Positions 40,876-49,681 of a DNA stretch of 64,000 nt are shown here, piece after piece (within the stretch, counting starts at the first letter, position 1; each line of letters opens with the position of its first letter). The stretch comes from Thermocrinis ruber. Lineage in GTDB: Bacteria > Aquificota > Aquificia > Aquificales > Aquificaceae. The position numbers and the translations under genes were made by a program. The notes beneath the pieces were generated by a model. That model did no database searches, had not been told where the DNA came from, and was given only the letters and a program-made list of their open reading frames with translations. The stretch lies in the NCBI RefSeq assembly GCF_000512735.1, contig NZ_CP007028.1, positions 1,178,001 to 1,242,000 of the forward strand, read 5' to 3'.

Positions 40876-42771
40876 ATGGAAGAAAGGAGTGAAGTTCTTT
40901 TGAAGGTAGAGGACAAGTATTACCCTCCCAAGCACATTGTAGAAAGGGCGTGGGTAAAGGACTACGAGAGCCTGTATCAGGAGTCCATCAAAGACAGAGA
41001 GGGTTTTGGGGCTAAGGTGGCGGAGGAGCTTCACTGGTTCAAAAAGTGGGACAAGGTTTTAGATTGGCAGTTTCCCTACGCCCAGTGGTTTGTAGGTGCC
41101 CAAACAAACATTACCTACAACTGCCTAGACAGGCATGTCTTAAACGGTAGGAGAAATAAGGTCGCATACATATGGTTGGATGAGGACAACAACGAGCAGA
41201 AGATCACTTACGGAGAACTTTTGGAACTTGTCAATCGCATCGCCAACGGTCTAAAGTCCTTAGGTGTTAAAAAGGGAGACAGGGTATCTATATACATGCC
41301 AAACAGCATACCCGCCATAGCTTGCATGTTAGCCTGTGCCAGAATTGGCGCTATACACAGCGTGGTTTTTGCGGGCTTTAGCGAAGGTGCCCTCAGAACT
41401 AGGATAGAGGACGCCAAGGCTAAGGTGCTCATTACCGCCACCTATACCAAGAGAAGGGGCAAAAAGATAGACCTTCTGGCAACCGCTCAGAGGGCTATAG
41501 ACGGGCTATCCTTTGTGGAAAAAGTGGTGGTTTGGGACAGGGATGGAGATGTGCTCAACGGAGAAAATCCACTCTTGGTTAGCTTAGACAAGCTGATAAA
41601 AGAGTCTTCTCCTGTTTGCGAGCCGGAAGTTATGGACGCAGAGGACCCGCTGTTTATCCTCTACACCTCTGGCACAACAGGAAAGCCAAAGGGAGTTCTC
41701 CATACCACCGGTGGTTATATGGTGGAAACTTACTACACCACCAAGGTAGTCTTTGATGCCCATGAGGATGACATTTACTGGTGCACCGCAGACATAGGCT
41801 GGATTACAGGGCATTCGTACATAGTCTATGGACCTTTGGCAAATGGGCTAACCTCTCTAGTGGTGGAGGGTGCTCCAGACTATCCAAACCCAGGCAGATG
41901 GTGGAGCTATGTGGAAAGGTATAGGGTAAACATCTTTTACACTGCACCCACCGCCATAAGGATGTTCATGAGATTTGGAGAGGAGTGGCCTGCCAAGTAC
42001 GACCTGTCTTCTTTAAGGATACTTGGTTCTGTGGGTGAGCCTATAAACCCAGAGGCTTGGGAGTGGTACTACAAACACATAGGAAGGGAAAGATGTGTGA
42101 TAGTGGATACTTGGTGGCAGACAGAAACGGGAGCCCATATGATCACCACCATACCCTCCTATCCAGCCAAACCCGGTAAGGCAGGAAAGCCCTTCTTTAC
42201 CATAGAGCCCGCAGTGGTGGATAGCCAAGGTAATCCACTTCCTCCTAACACAGTTGGAAACCTGGTTATAAAGTCCCCTTGGCCCTCCATGCTAAGAACA
42301 TGCTGGGGAGAGCCCGAAAGGTATGAAAAGTATTGGACCACCATACCCGGTCAGGTCTATTTCACCGGAGACTTGGCTACCTACGATGAAGAGGGCTACA
42401 TAATGATCCTCGGAAGGGCTGACGATGTGCTGAATGTGGCAGGGCATAGGATAGGAACCATGGAGGTGGAATCTGCTTTGGTGGATCATCCAGCGGTGGC
42501 TGAAGCGGCGGTTATAGGAAAGCCTCACGAGATAAAGGGAGAATCTATAAAGGCTTTTGTGATCCTAAAGAAGGGTGTGGAACCCTCCGACAGGCTAAAG
42601 GAGGACATAAAACAGCATGTCAGACAGGTGCTTGGTGCCATTGCGGTGCCAGATGAAATAGAATTTGTGGAAAAACTACCAAAGACCAGAAGCGGTAAGA
42701 TTATGAGGAGGGTTCTGAAGGCTCAGGAGCTTGGACTGCCGGTAGGAGATGTTTCTACCTTGGAGGACTAA
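40876..42771 (+). CDS. acs: Acetyl-CoA synthetase (AMP-forming)
   Basis: The 631-residue protein has the adenylate-forming motif YTSGTTGKPKGV (about residue 260), the WWQTETG block (about 415), the hinge and GRADDVLNVAGHRIG core, and the C-terminal PKTRSGKIMRR, whose Lys is the usual acetylation-regulated residue. It converts acetate, CoA and ATP to acetyl-CoA. It is divergent from the symporter-DUF4212 pair, a pairing known from acetate-using bacteria. A GGAGG site precedes ATG. A perfect terminator follows. Confidence 0.94.
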   Translation: MEERSEVLLKVEDKYYPPKHIVERAWVKDYESLYQESIKDREGFGAKVAEELHWFKKWDKVLDWQFPYAQWFVGAQTNITYNCLDRHVLNGRRNKVAYIWLDEDNNEQKITYGELLELVNRIANGLKSLGVKKGDRVSIYMPNSIPAIACMLACARIGAIHSVVFAGFSEGALRTRIEDAKAKVLITATYTKRRGKKIDLLATAQRAIDGLSFVEKVVVWDRDGDVLNGENPLLVSLDKLIKESSPVCEPEVMDAEDPLFILYTSGTTGKPKGVLHTTGGYMVETYYTTKVVFDAHEDDIYWCTADIGWITGHSYIVYGPLANGLTSLVVEGAPDYPNPGRWWSYVERYRVNIFYTAPTAIRMFMRFGEEWPAKYDLSSLRILGSVGEPINPEAWEWYYKHIGRERCVIVDTWWQTETGAHMITTIPSYPAKPGKAGKPFFTIEPAVVDSQGNPLPPNTVGNLVIKSPWPSMLRTCWGEPERYEKYWTTIPGQVYFTGDLATYDEEGYIMILGRADDVLNVAGHRIGTMEVESALVDHPAVAEAAVIGKPHEIKGESIKAFVILKKGVEPSDRLKEDIKQHVRQVLGAIAVPDEIEFVEKLPKTRSGKIMRRVLKAQELGLPVGDVSTLED

Positions 42772-42775
42772 AATC

Positions 42776-42806
42776 CCGGGGGCTTTTGCCCCCTTAGGCT
42801 TTTTAT
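42776..42806 (+). terminator. Rho-independent terminator of acs
   Basis: GGGGGC (42778-42783), TTTT loop, GCCCCC (42788-42793), followed by TTAGGCTTTTT. Confidence 0.75.
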
Positions 42807-42911
42807 CCTGCACCCGTTGACACCATTTGCAGTTAATTAAGCGGTTTTCTTTTACTGAGGTTTAATACTCTCTCTTGAAACGGCGAGCAAGATAAAAGAA
42901 TGTTGACAGAT

Positions 42912-42917
42912 TATATT
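42912..42917 (+). promoter_or_regulatory. -10 element of the DUF29 gene
   Basis: TATATT ends 7 bases before ATG 42925 and no Shine-Dalgarno sequence is present, so the mRNA is predicted to be leaderless. The 120 bases between the acs terminator and this point show no gene. Confidence 0.4.
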
Positions 42918-42924
42918 TAAAGCT

Positions 42925-43431
42925 ATGGAGACAAAGACCCAAAACCTAAAGGAAATTTATGAACAGGACTTCTACCTGTGGGTAATGGAGAACCTAAGAC
43001 TTCTCAAAAACAAAGAGTATGACCTTGTGGATTGGGAGAACCTGTTGGAGGAAATAGAAGATATGGCAAGGAGGGAACTGAGGAGTCTAATAAACCTCAT
43101 GGCAGTTATTATGGAGCATCTCTATAAATGGGAACATTTCAGAGAAACCAAATGTATGGGAAGTAAATGGAAGAAAAGCATTATTAGCGCAAGAACTGAC
43201 ATAGTAAAACTTTTCAAGGATGCGCCTTCCCTTAAGGCTAAGGCTCAGGAAAAAGAAATCTTGCAACGAGCATGGGAGGATGCGGTGTTAAACCTAACAG
43301 CATGGTTCAAATGGAATGAGAAGTTAGCCCTTAGGTACTTTGGCACGTTTCCCAAAAAAGAAGACTTTCCAAAAGAATGTCCCTATAGCTTTGAACAAAT
43401 TATGGAGTACGAACCATGGCTTGAAGGGTGA
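42925..43431 (+). CDS. DUF29 family protein
   Basis: The 168-residue protein has the DUF29 pattern: YEQDFYLWVMENLRLLKNKEYDLVDWENLLEEIEDMARRELRSL at the start (positions 13-57 of the protein), a helical middle with HLYKWEHFRE, and CPYSFEQIMEY near the end. The family is widespread in cyanobacteria and other accessory regions, with no known function. Start and end look intact. It is the first gene of a patch whose later genes are broken or atypical. Confidence 0.82.
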   Translation: METKTQNLKEIYEQDFYLWVMENLRLLKNKEYDLVDWENLLEEIEDMARRELRSLINLMAVIMEHLYKWEHFRETKCMGSKWKKSIISARTDIVKLFKDAPSLKAKAQEKEILQRAWEDAVLNLTAWFKWNEKLALRYFGTFPKKEDFPKECPYSFEQIMEYEPWLEG

Positions 43432-43498
43432 GGCAGTTATAAAAATTTTTGTGGTTTATTGGACAATCCCTTTTAAGGGAATAAATTTTGAAAACAAT

Positions 43499-43642
43499 AT
43501 GATTTTTGATAACAGGGAGACCGCCGGGCGCTTGCTGGGTGAATGGTTAAAGGAAAAGCTCGGAAAGGAAGGGAATTACATAGTTCTGGGTATTCCAAGG
43601 GGAGGAGTGCGGGAATTGGGTAAAAGCGCCCCTGCCCCATAG
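43499..43642 (+). pseudogene. Truncated phosphoribosyltransferase
   Basis: ATG 43499 opens a 47-residue frame, MIFDNRETAGRLLGEWL then YIVLGIPRGGV, the N-terminus of COG1926-type phosphoribosyltransferases (F-x-R-x-AG-x-L ... L-x-IPRGGV). After GGV the family sequence is lost and a short unrelated tail ends at TAG 43640. The PRPP-binding DD loop is missing, so the fragment is inactive. It sits between the DUF29 gene and the lipoprotein. Confidence 0.7.
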
Positions 43643-43657
43643 TTGATAGGGCAGGGT
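43630..43657. terminator. GC-rich hairpin between the PRT fragment and the lipoprotein
   Basis: CCCTGCCC and GGGCAGGG form an eight-bp perfect stem around CATAGTTGATA-type loop bases. No long T-run follows on the plus strand; on the minus strand TTTTA follows a few bases later, so it may end the lipoprotein transcript. It also marks the edge of the patch. Confidence 0.45.
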
Positions 43658-43678
43658 AGGAGCATTTGCATCTCCGCT

Positions 43679-44998
43679 TCAGGGAGAGGTGCCCTGGAAC
43701 GGATCTCCTACAAGGACAAAGACCTCGTCCCGATTAGTGGTAGGGTTATAGGCAACGCCAACCATAACGCGGTTGTCAAGGCTTACCGCAGAGATAGATT
43801 TAAGGGTAACCCCTGACGGTAGCACGCTTGCAAAGACGGTGTTAAGGTTCTCCATTGTCGTGGTGTCGCTCCTCCAGCGAACGGCATTTGACCCATCGCT
43901 TCCGAAAACGTAAGCAACTCCACTCCTGACGCGCACGGCACCAACACCAATGCTCATGTTGACGGTGTAAACATTGCCTCCGTACCAAACCTTGATTCGC
44001 GCAATAGTACTAGAGTTGCTGTCCGAGAAGGCCACCGCCTGCCCATCGGGGGAGATCCGGCTCCAGTAAGCCCCGCCAATTGAGGAGACCAGCTGGGTGT
44101 AATTATTGCTGTTCAGGTCGTAGACCCACCCTTGGTATGTCAACTGAGCGGAGGCCTTGCTGGCATCCGGGGTGATGTCGTGGAAGATGCCGTAAGCAAC
44201 GCTGGTGTTCTGATGCCAGATGTTGTAGTTTTTCCAGATGGTAGGCGTAGGGGAGCTCGGGTATACCCGTCCCACGATGTAGACATCGCTTCCACTCTTG
44301 GCACAGGCGTAGGCTACGTTGCCGCCATTGGGATCATCGGGAAGGGGGATGGGCTGGAGTGTGGTTAGGTCCCAGGCCAGAGCCCTGTCCGCCCAAGATG
44401 CGTCGGTATACGGGCTACCGTAGCCGCATCCAATCGTGCCGTCGGCGGTGACTCCCAGAACAACCCCATAAGGATAACTGGAAAGACCCGTGCTCAGGAC
44501 GATAGTCTGTGTAGCAATGTTTGCCAGCCAGTAAAAGCCCGGAGAGAGGGAGCCGGCGTTGATCCTCCAGACCATGGGCTTAGTATTGCCGGACACGGAG
44601 GCACGCCCAACAAGAACGCTTCCATCACCTGAAACCTGGTAAACGTAAGCGTTGGTGATCGTGATGGTGGTGGTGAAGTTAGCGGAGCATGTTTTGTTGG
44701 CATCCATGTTTATGCTGCATGTGGTGCTGGTGCCACAACTAGAGCAATCACCAGTCCATCCTGCAAAGGTGTAGCCAGAATCTGGTGTAGCAGTCAGTAC
44801 TACTGTGCCAGAGAAGCTTGCAGAGCATGCGGAACCACCAGAGCCACAGTTTATACCCGCAGCAGTGGCTGATACAACAGTCCCGTTTGTGGGTGTTGGG
44901 TTGATGGAGAGCGTGTAAGAACCCCCACCGCCGCCGCATGCGGTTAGGAAAGCACTTAGGGTCAGCATCAGCAAGGCAAGAATGAAAACTTTTCTCAT
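43679..44998 (-). CDS. Surface lipoprotein with an InlB-type beta domain and HAF-like repeats
   Basis: The 439-residue protein has a signal peptide ending in the lipobox LTAC (Cys21) followed by a glycine run. Residues about 27-110 form a Bacterial InlB B-repeat-like domain (ATPDSGYTFAGWTGDCSSC, then four more cysteines). The remaining part has repeated VSGDGSVLVGRA, VTADGTIGCGYG and ISPDGQAVAFSD segments like the HAF/beta-propeller repeats of extracellular proteins. It is predicted to be exported and lipid-anchored. Base composition looks more GC-rich than the neighbours by eye, which suggests transfer. GGGAGG precedes the ATG. Confidence 0.7.
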   Translation of the reverse strand: MRKVFILALLMLTLSAFLTACGGGGGSYTLSINPTPTNGTVVSATAAGINCGSGGSACSASFSGTVVLTATPDSGYTFAGWTGDCSSCGTSTTCSINMDANKTCSANFTTTITITNAYVYQVSGDGSVLVGRASVSGNTKPMVWRINAGSLSPGFYWLANIATQTIVLSTGLSSYPYGVVLGVTADGTIGCGYGSPYTDASWADRALAWDLTTLQPIPLPDDPNGGNVAYACAKSGSDVYIVGRVYPSSPTPTIWKNYNIWHQNTSVAYGIFHDITPDASKASAQLTYQGWVYDLNSNNYTQLVSSIGGAYWSRISPDGQAVAFSDSNSSTIARIKVWYGGNVYTVNMSIGVGAVRVRSGVAYVFGSDGSNAVRWRSDTTTMENLNTVFASVLPSGVTLKSISAVSLDNRVMVGVAYNPTTNRDEVFVLVGDPFQGTSP

Positions 44999-45019
44999 GA
45001 CTTTACCTCCCTAGCTTTT

Positions 45020-45049
45020 AGAGAAAAATATACACTCTGAGAGAAAAAT
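45020..45049. promoter_or_regulatory. Paired 10-bp direct repeats upstream of the lipoprotein
   Basis: AGAGAAAAAT occurs at 45020-45029 and again at 45040-45049, exactly 20 bases apart, two helical turns, in the promoter region of the minus-strand lipoprotein gene. A TTGATT/TATTTT pair on that strand overlaps it. Confidence 0.4.
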
Positions 45050-45233
45050 CAAGCGAAGAGATTATAAAGAGGGTAGCTATTTGAGCATTTGAGAGTTTTG
45101 GAATGTTAAGCATTTTAACACCTTCTGCCGGGAGTTAGTGAGTGTTATTATACTCCCTGCCTCAGCAAGTTTTTTTGCTACCAAACCTTAGCCTTAAGCT
45201 AATTTCTCACCCGAGGTATCAAAAAAACTACCC

Positions 45234-45239
45234 TATAAT
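45234..45239 (+). promoter_or_regulatory. -10 element of gspC
   Basis: TATAAT ends 10 bases before ATG 45250, with no Shine-Dalgarno sequence between, so transcription would begin only about 4 bases before the start codon. The 250 bases between the lipoprotein and gspC contain no other gene that I can support. Confidence 0.45.
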
Positions 45240-45249
45240 ATCCATAGGC

Positions 45250-45996
45250 ATGAATTTCAACCTTTTTGGCTATCTGTTCCTTCTACTTGCGGTATGCTTT
45301 TCCTTGCCTTTGCTGATTTACTCTAACCTTATTAGCAGAGGGATAAGCTCGGTGCCAGTGCTGAGGGTGGAAAAGCCAAGGGTAGCAGACTTTAGACCTG
45401 TGTTCAAAAGGGAAGAGCAAAAGCAGCAAAGAGAAGTGTCCGTCAGACTGCTTGCTACTGCAGTGGGGAGCGTAAATTTGGCACTAATTGACGCGAACGG
45501 ACAGGTTAAGACGGTTCGGGTGGGCTCTGAGGTGGGTGGCTACCGGGTTGCACATATAGACAGGAACTACATAATCCTTTCAAGGGGTGAGGAGAAAAAG
45601 GCAATAGGCTTTAGCTTTGCAAGGGTGGAGGCTAAGACTACAGAACCTAAAGCCATAGCCCAAGGGGAAACACAAACCCTTCAGGCGGTAGTCCAAAAGA
45701 GGGAAATAGAAAGCGTTACCGCGGACCCTGGCGTTATGTTCAGACAAATAAGGCTTGTACCTTATGTGCAGGATGGAAGAACTACAGGCTTTCTCTTTGA
45801 ATGGGTGGACCCTCAGAGCATGTTTTCAAAAGTGGGCATAGTGCCCGGAGATGTGCTCGTTAGCATAAACAATCAGCAGATAAAGAGCGGAGAAGATGCC
45901 TTTAGAATACTGCAAGTTCTGAGAAACGAGAGCAGTTTTAAAATAGGGCTTATCAGAGAAGGCAAACCAGTGGAACTTTTGGTGAGGGTGGAATAG
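45250..45996 (+). CDS. gspC: Type II secretion system inner-membrane protein C
   Basis: The 248-residue protein has one N-terminal transmembrane helix, a periplasmic HR-type domain (RLLATAVGSVNLALIDANGQ, residues about 77-96) and a C-terminal PDZ-like domain (DPQSMFSKVGIVPGDVLVSINNQ). GspC couples the inner-membrane platform to the secretin. ATG 45250 is chosen because earlier in-frame codons lie upstream of the -10 element. gspD follows directly. Confidence 0.82.
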   Translation: MNFNLFGYLFLLLAVCFSLPLLIYSNLISRGISSVPVLRVEKPRVADFRPVFKREEQKQQREVSVRLLATAVGSVNLALIDANGQVKTVRVGSEVGGYRVAHIDRNYIILSRGEEKKAIGFSFARVEAKTTEPKAIAQGETQTLQAVVQKREIESVTADPGVMFRQIRLVPYVQDGRTTGFLFEWVDPQSMFSKVGIVPGDVLVSINNQQIKSGEDAFRILQVLRNESSFKIGLIREGKPVELLVRVE

Positions 45997-48003
45997 ATGC
46001 TAAGGTTAATACTGTTTTTGCTTTTGGGCTTATCTGTATGTGTTTATCCGCAAACTGCGGAGGAACTTCAAAAATTAGCCCAAGAGCAAAAAAAGACGGG
46101 CAGGGTCTTTTTAAACTTTCAAGATGCGGACATATCCCTTGTAGCTAAGTTTATGTCTGAGCTTACGGGTAAAAATATCATCTTGGACCCGGCAGTGAGG
46201 GGCACCATTACGGTGAGCTCCGCAAAGCCCGTCAGCGTGCAAACCGCATGGGAAATATTTCTCTTAGCATTATCCCTGCAGGGCTACGGAGTGGTGGAGG
46301 AGAAGAACTACGTAAGCATAGTGCCCCTGCAAAAGGCTACCTCTCTGGCGCAGTTAAAAAAACCCTCCCACTCAGGGGAAGTGATCGTATACATCTACAA
46401 GGCGGAAAACACCCAAGCCCTCCAGCTTCAGCAGGCGGTCCAACCCTTTCTCTCTCCCAACGCTAAAATTACGGTACATGTCCCTTCCAACAGCCTGATC
46501 ATTGCAGACGTAGCCCAAAACGTAGAAAGATTAAAGAAGCTCTTAAAAGAGCTTGACTCTCCAGAGAGGGGCTTGAGCGTCAAGTTGTATAAGCTACAGA
46601 AGGCTAAGGCGGAAAGCGTTTTTCAAAGCATTCAGGCTCTGAGCTCTGCCTTTCAACAACAGCTCGGCACACCAATTTTTATAACCTTTAGCAAAGACAG
46701 CAACTCAATAGTGGTGGTTGCCAATGAAAAGGTTCAAGGTTTAATAAAGGAAGTTATAGAAACCCTTGATGAAGAAAGCCTCGGTCCCTTAGAGAGGAGC
46801 TTTTATATCATAAAGCTGAACCATATCTCCGCAGAGGAACTATACAGAAGCTTACAGACCCTCTTTGGGAGCGGACCTCCCACAACTCAGGCAGTCCAAC
46901 CTCAAGTTCAACCTCAAGAGCGTAGGACAACTCCACCGGATACGAGGGGCACGGAAATACCACTGAGAAGGGAAGAATACAGAACACCCCAAAGGCAGAC
47001 AACTCCTCTGACAGCTATAGAAACCAGGGAAGGGCTAAGGATAGGCTTTGACAGGGGCACCAACTCGGTAATAATTTACGGCACTCCACAGGAGTATGAA
47101 AGCTTAAAGTCCTTCATAGAAAAGATAGACGTCCGAAGGAAGCAGGTGTTGATCGCCGCCACTGTAGTGGAGATGAGCACACGTCAGGCTCTGGAGTTAG
47201 GTGTTCGGTGGCAGATACTTGGAACACAGGGGGGTGCTGCCTTTGGGGGTGCAAGCCTTCAGGACGTTTATAGCGCGCTCCTTTCGGGAAGCTTTGTGAT
47301 GGGCACCCTCAGCAGAAGCGGTACATCAGTTACCATACAATCCACTACCCTCTTCTTTCCAGATCTAGTGCTTTTGTTCTCCCTTTTGGAAAAGGGTAGT
47401 GGTTTTAACATTATTTCTAACCCGAAGGTGCTAACCCTTGACAACCAAGAGGCGATCATAAAAGTGGGTCAGGTGGTGCCCTTTGCGTCTGGGGTCAAGT
47501 TTGACATAAACGGACAACCTATCATTACCTACGACTACAAGGAGGTAGGATTAAGCCTAAGCGTCACGCCTACCATCTCAGGAAAGGACCTAAGGCTTTT
47601 GATCAATCTCAACCTTCAAGAGATAATAGACTTTCTTAGACCGCAGATAGGTACCCTCAGCTATGCAGTACCCGTCACATCCAACCGCCAGCTAAACTCC
47701 GACGTGGTGGTGGAAAACGGACAAACCATAATAATTGGTGGGTTGGTGAGCACAAGGACCTTAGACAATATAGAGGGTGTGCCGGGGCTAATGAATGTGC
47801 CGATCCTTGGCTGGCTCTTTAAGAGAAAAACCACCTCCGAAGACAAGGTGTCCCTGTTCATATTCCTAACGCCCTATGTGATAGAAAAGCCAGAGGACCT
47901 ATCAAAGATCACGGAGGAACACCAAAAGCTCGCACAGGAGCTGAGAAAGAGGGTGGAGGAGGCAAACAAAAAGAAGAGAACAAAAAATGAAGCTGAAGAT
48001 TAA
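45997..48003 (+). CDS. gspD: Type II secretion system secretin
   Basis: The 668-residue protein has a signal peptide, an N0 domain, three N-domain modules (for example VPSNSLIIADVAQNVERLKKLL) and a C-terminal secretin domain with TSEDKVSLFIFLTPYVI at its end; the VPVTSNRQLNSDVVVENGQTIIIGGL block is the secretin signature. It forms the outer-membrane pore. A Pro/Gln/Arg-rich linker is at about 305-340. The start touches the gspC stop. The assembly ATPase and pseudopilins are not in this window. Confidence 0.93.
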   Translation: MLRLILFLLLGLSVCVYPQTAEELQKLAQEQKKTGRVFLNFQDADISLVAKFMSELTGKNIILDPAVRGTITVSSAKPVSVQTAWEIFLLALSLQGYGVVEEKNYVSIVPLQKATSLAQLKKPSHSGEVIVYIYKAENTQALQLQQAVQPFLSPNAKITVHVPSNSLIIADVAQNVERLKKLLKELDSPERGLSVKLYKLQKAKAESVFQSIQALSSAFQQQLGTPIFITFSKDSNSIVVVANEKVQGLIKEVIETLDEESLGPLERSFYIIKLNHISAEELYRSLQTLFGSGPPTTQAVQPQVQPQERRTTPPDTRGTEIPLRREEYRTPQRQTTPLTAIETREGLRIGFDRGTNSVIIYGTPQEYESLKSFIEKIDVRRKQVLIAATVVEMSTRQALELGVRWQILGTQGGAAFGGASLQDVYSALLSGSFVMGTLSRSGTSVTIQSTTLFFPDLVLLFSLLEKGSGFNIISNPKVLTLDNQEAIIKVGQVVPFASGVKFDINGQPIITYDYKEVGLSLSVTPTISGKDLRLLINLNLQEIIDFLRPQIGTLSYAVPVTSNRQLNSDVVVENGQTIIIGGLVSTRTLDNIEGVPGLMNVPILGWLFKRKTTSEDKVSLFIFLTPYVIEKPEDLSKITEEHQKLAQELRKRVEEANKKKRTKNEAED

Positions 48004-48634
48004 AGAGGTTCTTCTGCTGGCAGTTCTCTTTGTGCTTTTTTCTGTCTTTATTTTGTTTATTACCCTCCCAAAGTTTTTACTGCTTGATAGGGTGCTAATG
48101 GAGAAGGGCATATACCTTATGGCACAGGGTGTAGAGGAGGGTCTGTTTCATGTAAAGCTCAGTAAGGTTCAGGTCTATGATAAAAGCTCAAAGCTTGCGG
48201 AATTTGACTCTGCAGTGTTTTCTATAAAGCCCTTTTATCTCTCTCTGAAGGGTACCTGTCAGGGTGGTAGCTTGGAGACAAAACTTTTTTTAAACAAAAA
48301 GATTGAGATAGAAGGAAAAAACTTTGGTTGTCTGAGAGGAGCACGCGTAAAGTTTGTAAGCTTGGAGCTGATGGATGGCATAAAGGGAAAGCTTGAACTT
48401 GAGGACCTAAGGCTTAGGGATTTAAAGGTGGATGGGCTGACGGTGGAGTTCAAAGGCAGAACCTTCAGCGGGCAAGCGAGGATTCTGGATTCCCTGATCG
48501 TAGGAGATGGTGTGGTTTCCTTCAACAGGGCAGACCCGCTCCGCTCTTCCATCAACGGCAAGCTAACAGGCATGGGCTTGAACCTTCAGATTTCGGGAAC
48601 CCTTCAAAATCCATCGGTAGAAGTGGTGCGATAA
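47987..48634 (+). CDS. gspN: Type II secretion system protein N
   Basis: The 215-residue protein has a N-terminal membrane helix (about 8-30), then a beta-rich periplasmic domain with the phrase GKLTGMGLNLQISGTLQNP near the C-terminus, as in GspN proteins. Similarity in this family is low, and I rely on the operon position after gspC-gspD and the fold pattern. It overlaps gspD by 17 bases. Confidence 0.7.
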   Translation: MKLKIKEVLLLAVLFVLFSVFILFITLPKFLLLDRVLMEKGIYLMAQGVEEGLFHVKLSKVQVYDKSSKLAEFDSAVFSIKPFYLSLKGTCQGGSLETKLFLNKKIEIEGKNFGCLRGARVKFVSLELMDGIKGKLELEDLRLRDLKVDGLTVEFKGRTFSGQARILDSLIVGDGVVSFNRADPLRSSINGKLTGMGLNLQISGTLQNPSVEVVR

Positions 48635-48635
48635 A

Positions 48636-49061
48636 CTACCTGACCATCTGTGCGATCTTTGAGTATTTTTTATACACCTTTAGCACATACTCGCTGTTAT
48701 CCTTTGCCCTCTCTCCCTTGTTGTAGCAATCTATTGCCTTCTTTAGGTTGTTTGGGTAGGAGTCCATGCATCTTCTTAAAACCATGGCGCCAAAGTGTAT
48801 GTTATAGCAGGGTTCCCATATCCACTCCTTGGGAATTTTGTATTTTTTCAGCCAAAAGGAGTTTATCTGCATAATACCGTAATCTACGCTTCCGTTTTTG
48901 TTGTAATTGACCGCCTTTGGGTCAAAACCGCTCTCCACACTGGCAATGGCAGAAAGAAGGTACGGGTCCACTCTGTACCTTTCCCCCGCATCAAAAAAGC
49001 AGTGATAAAAACCAAAAGAAAGGTTAAAGAAAGCCAAGAGAATTAGCCACCTCAGCCCCAT
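48636..49061 (-). CDS. Lytic transglycosylase-like protein (SLT domain)
   Basis: The 141-residue exported protein has a signal peptide and an SLT fold with the catalytic Glu in SVESGFDPKAVNY (about residue 43), the YGIMQIN motif and a late YVLKVYKKY. Cysteines CYNIHFGAMVLRRC probably form a disulfide. This short type resembles IpgF/VirB1-like and T2SS-associated transglycosylases that open the cell wall. ATG 49061, with GGAG upstream, is preferred over TTG 49073. It converges on gspN. Confidence 0.85.
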   Translation of the reverse strand: MGLRWLILLAFFNLSFGFYHCFFDAGERYRVDPYLLSAIASVESGFDPKAVNYNKNGSVDYGIMQINSFWLKKYKIPKEWIWEPCYNIHFGAMVLRRCMDSYPNNLKKAIDCYNKGERAKDNSEYVLKVYKKYSKIAQMVR

Positions 49062-49681
49062 AGCCCACTCCAAAGCTTTTCTATTCTTGCGTCCCTTTGC
49101 AAAAGGTTTAGGTAATTCACCACATACTTGCCCAAGATGTCCAGCTCCACATTCACCAGGTCTCCCTTTTTTCTTGACCTAAGGTTTGTGTTTTGGTAGG
49201 TGTGTGGGATAATGTTTATGCTTATAATTTCTCCCTGAATGTAGTTTATGGTTAGGCTTATGCCGTCTATGCCGATGGAGCCCTTTTCTACCACATAGGG
49301 TAAATACTCCTTTGGCACTCGGACCCTCAGTTCCCAATGTTCTCCTCTTTGGGAAAGGGCTTCTATGGGAGAGGTAAAATCCACATGCCCTTGCAAAAAG
49401 TGTCCCCCTATGCGGTCCCCCACCCGCAGGGCTCTTTCAAGATTTACTGGGTCTCCTTTCTTTAAAAACCTCAGATTACTCCTGCTAAGGGTTTCTTGAG
49501 ATAGGTCAAAGCTGAGCAACTGACCTTTCCATTCCACCAACGTAAGGCACACACCATTGACCGCCACGCTATCACCCAACTTTAACTCCCCCAAAGAGCT
49601 CCTTACTACCAACCTTGCACCCCCCGGTGTGGGCTTCAGACCCTCAACGATTCCCACCTCTTCCACTATGCCGGAGAACAT
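49052..49681 (-). CDS. ribE: Riboflavin synthase alpha chain
   Basis: The 209-residue protein begins MFSGIVEEVG and has two tandem lumazine-binding domains (VNGVCLTLVEW and IDGISLTINYIQ with GHFLQGHVDF between). It forms riboflavin from two molecules of 6,7-dimethyl-8-ribityllumazine. The upstream frame to 49789 is not part of it; the start at 49681 shares a base with the pyrK stop (TAATG). Confidence 0.93.
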   Translation of the reverse strand: MFSGIVEEVGIVEGLKPTPGGARLVVRSSLGELKLGDSVAVNGVCLTLVEWKGQLLSFDLSQETLSRSNLRFLKKGDPVNLERALRVGDRIGGHFLQGHVDFTSPIEALSQRGEHWELRVRVPKEYLPYVVEKGSIGIDGISLTINYIQGEIISINIIPHTYQNTNLRSRKKGDLVNVELDILGKYVVNYLNLLQRDARIEKLWSGLWG

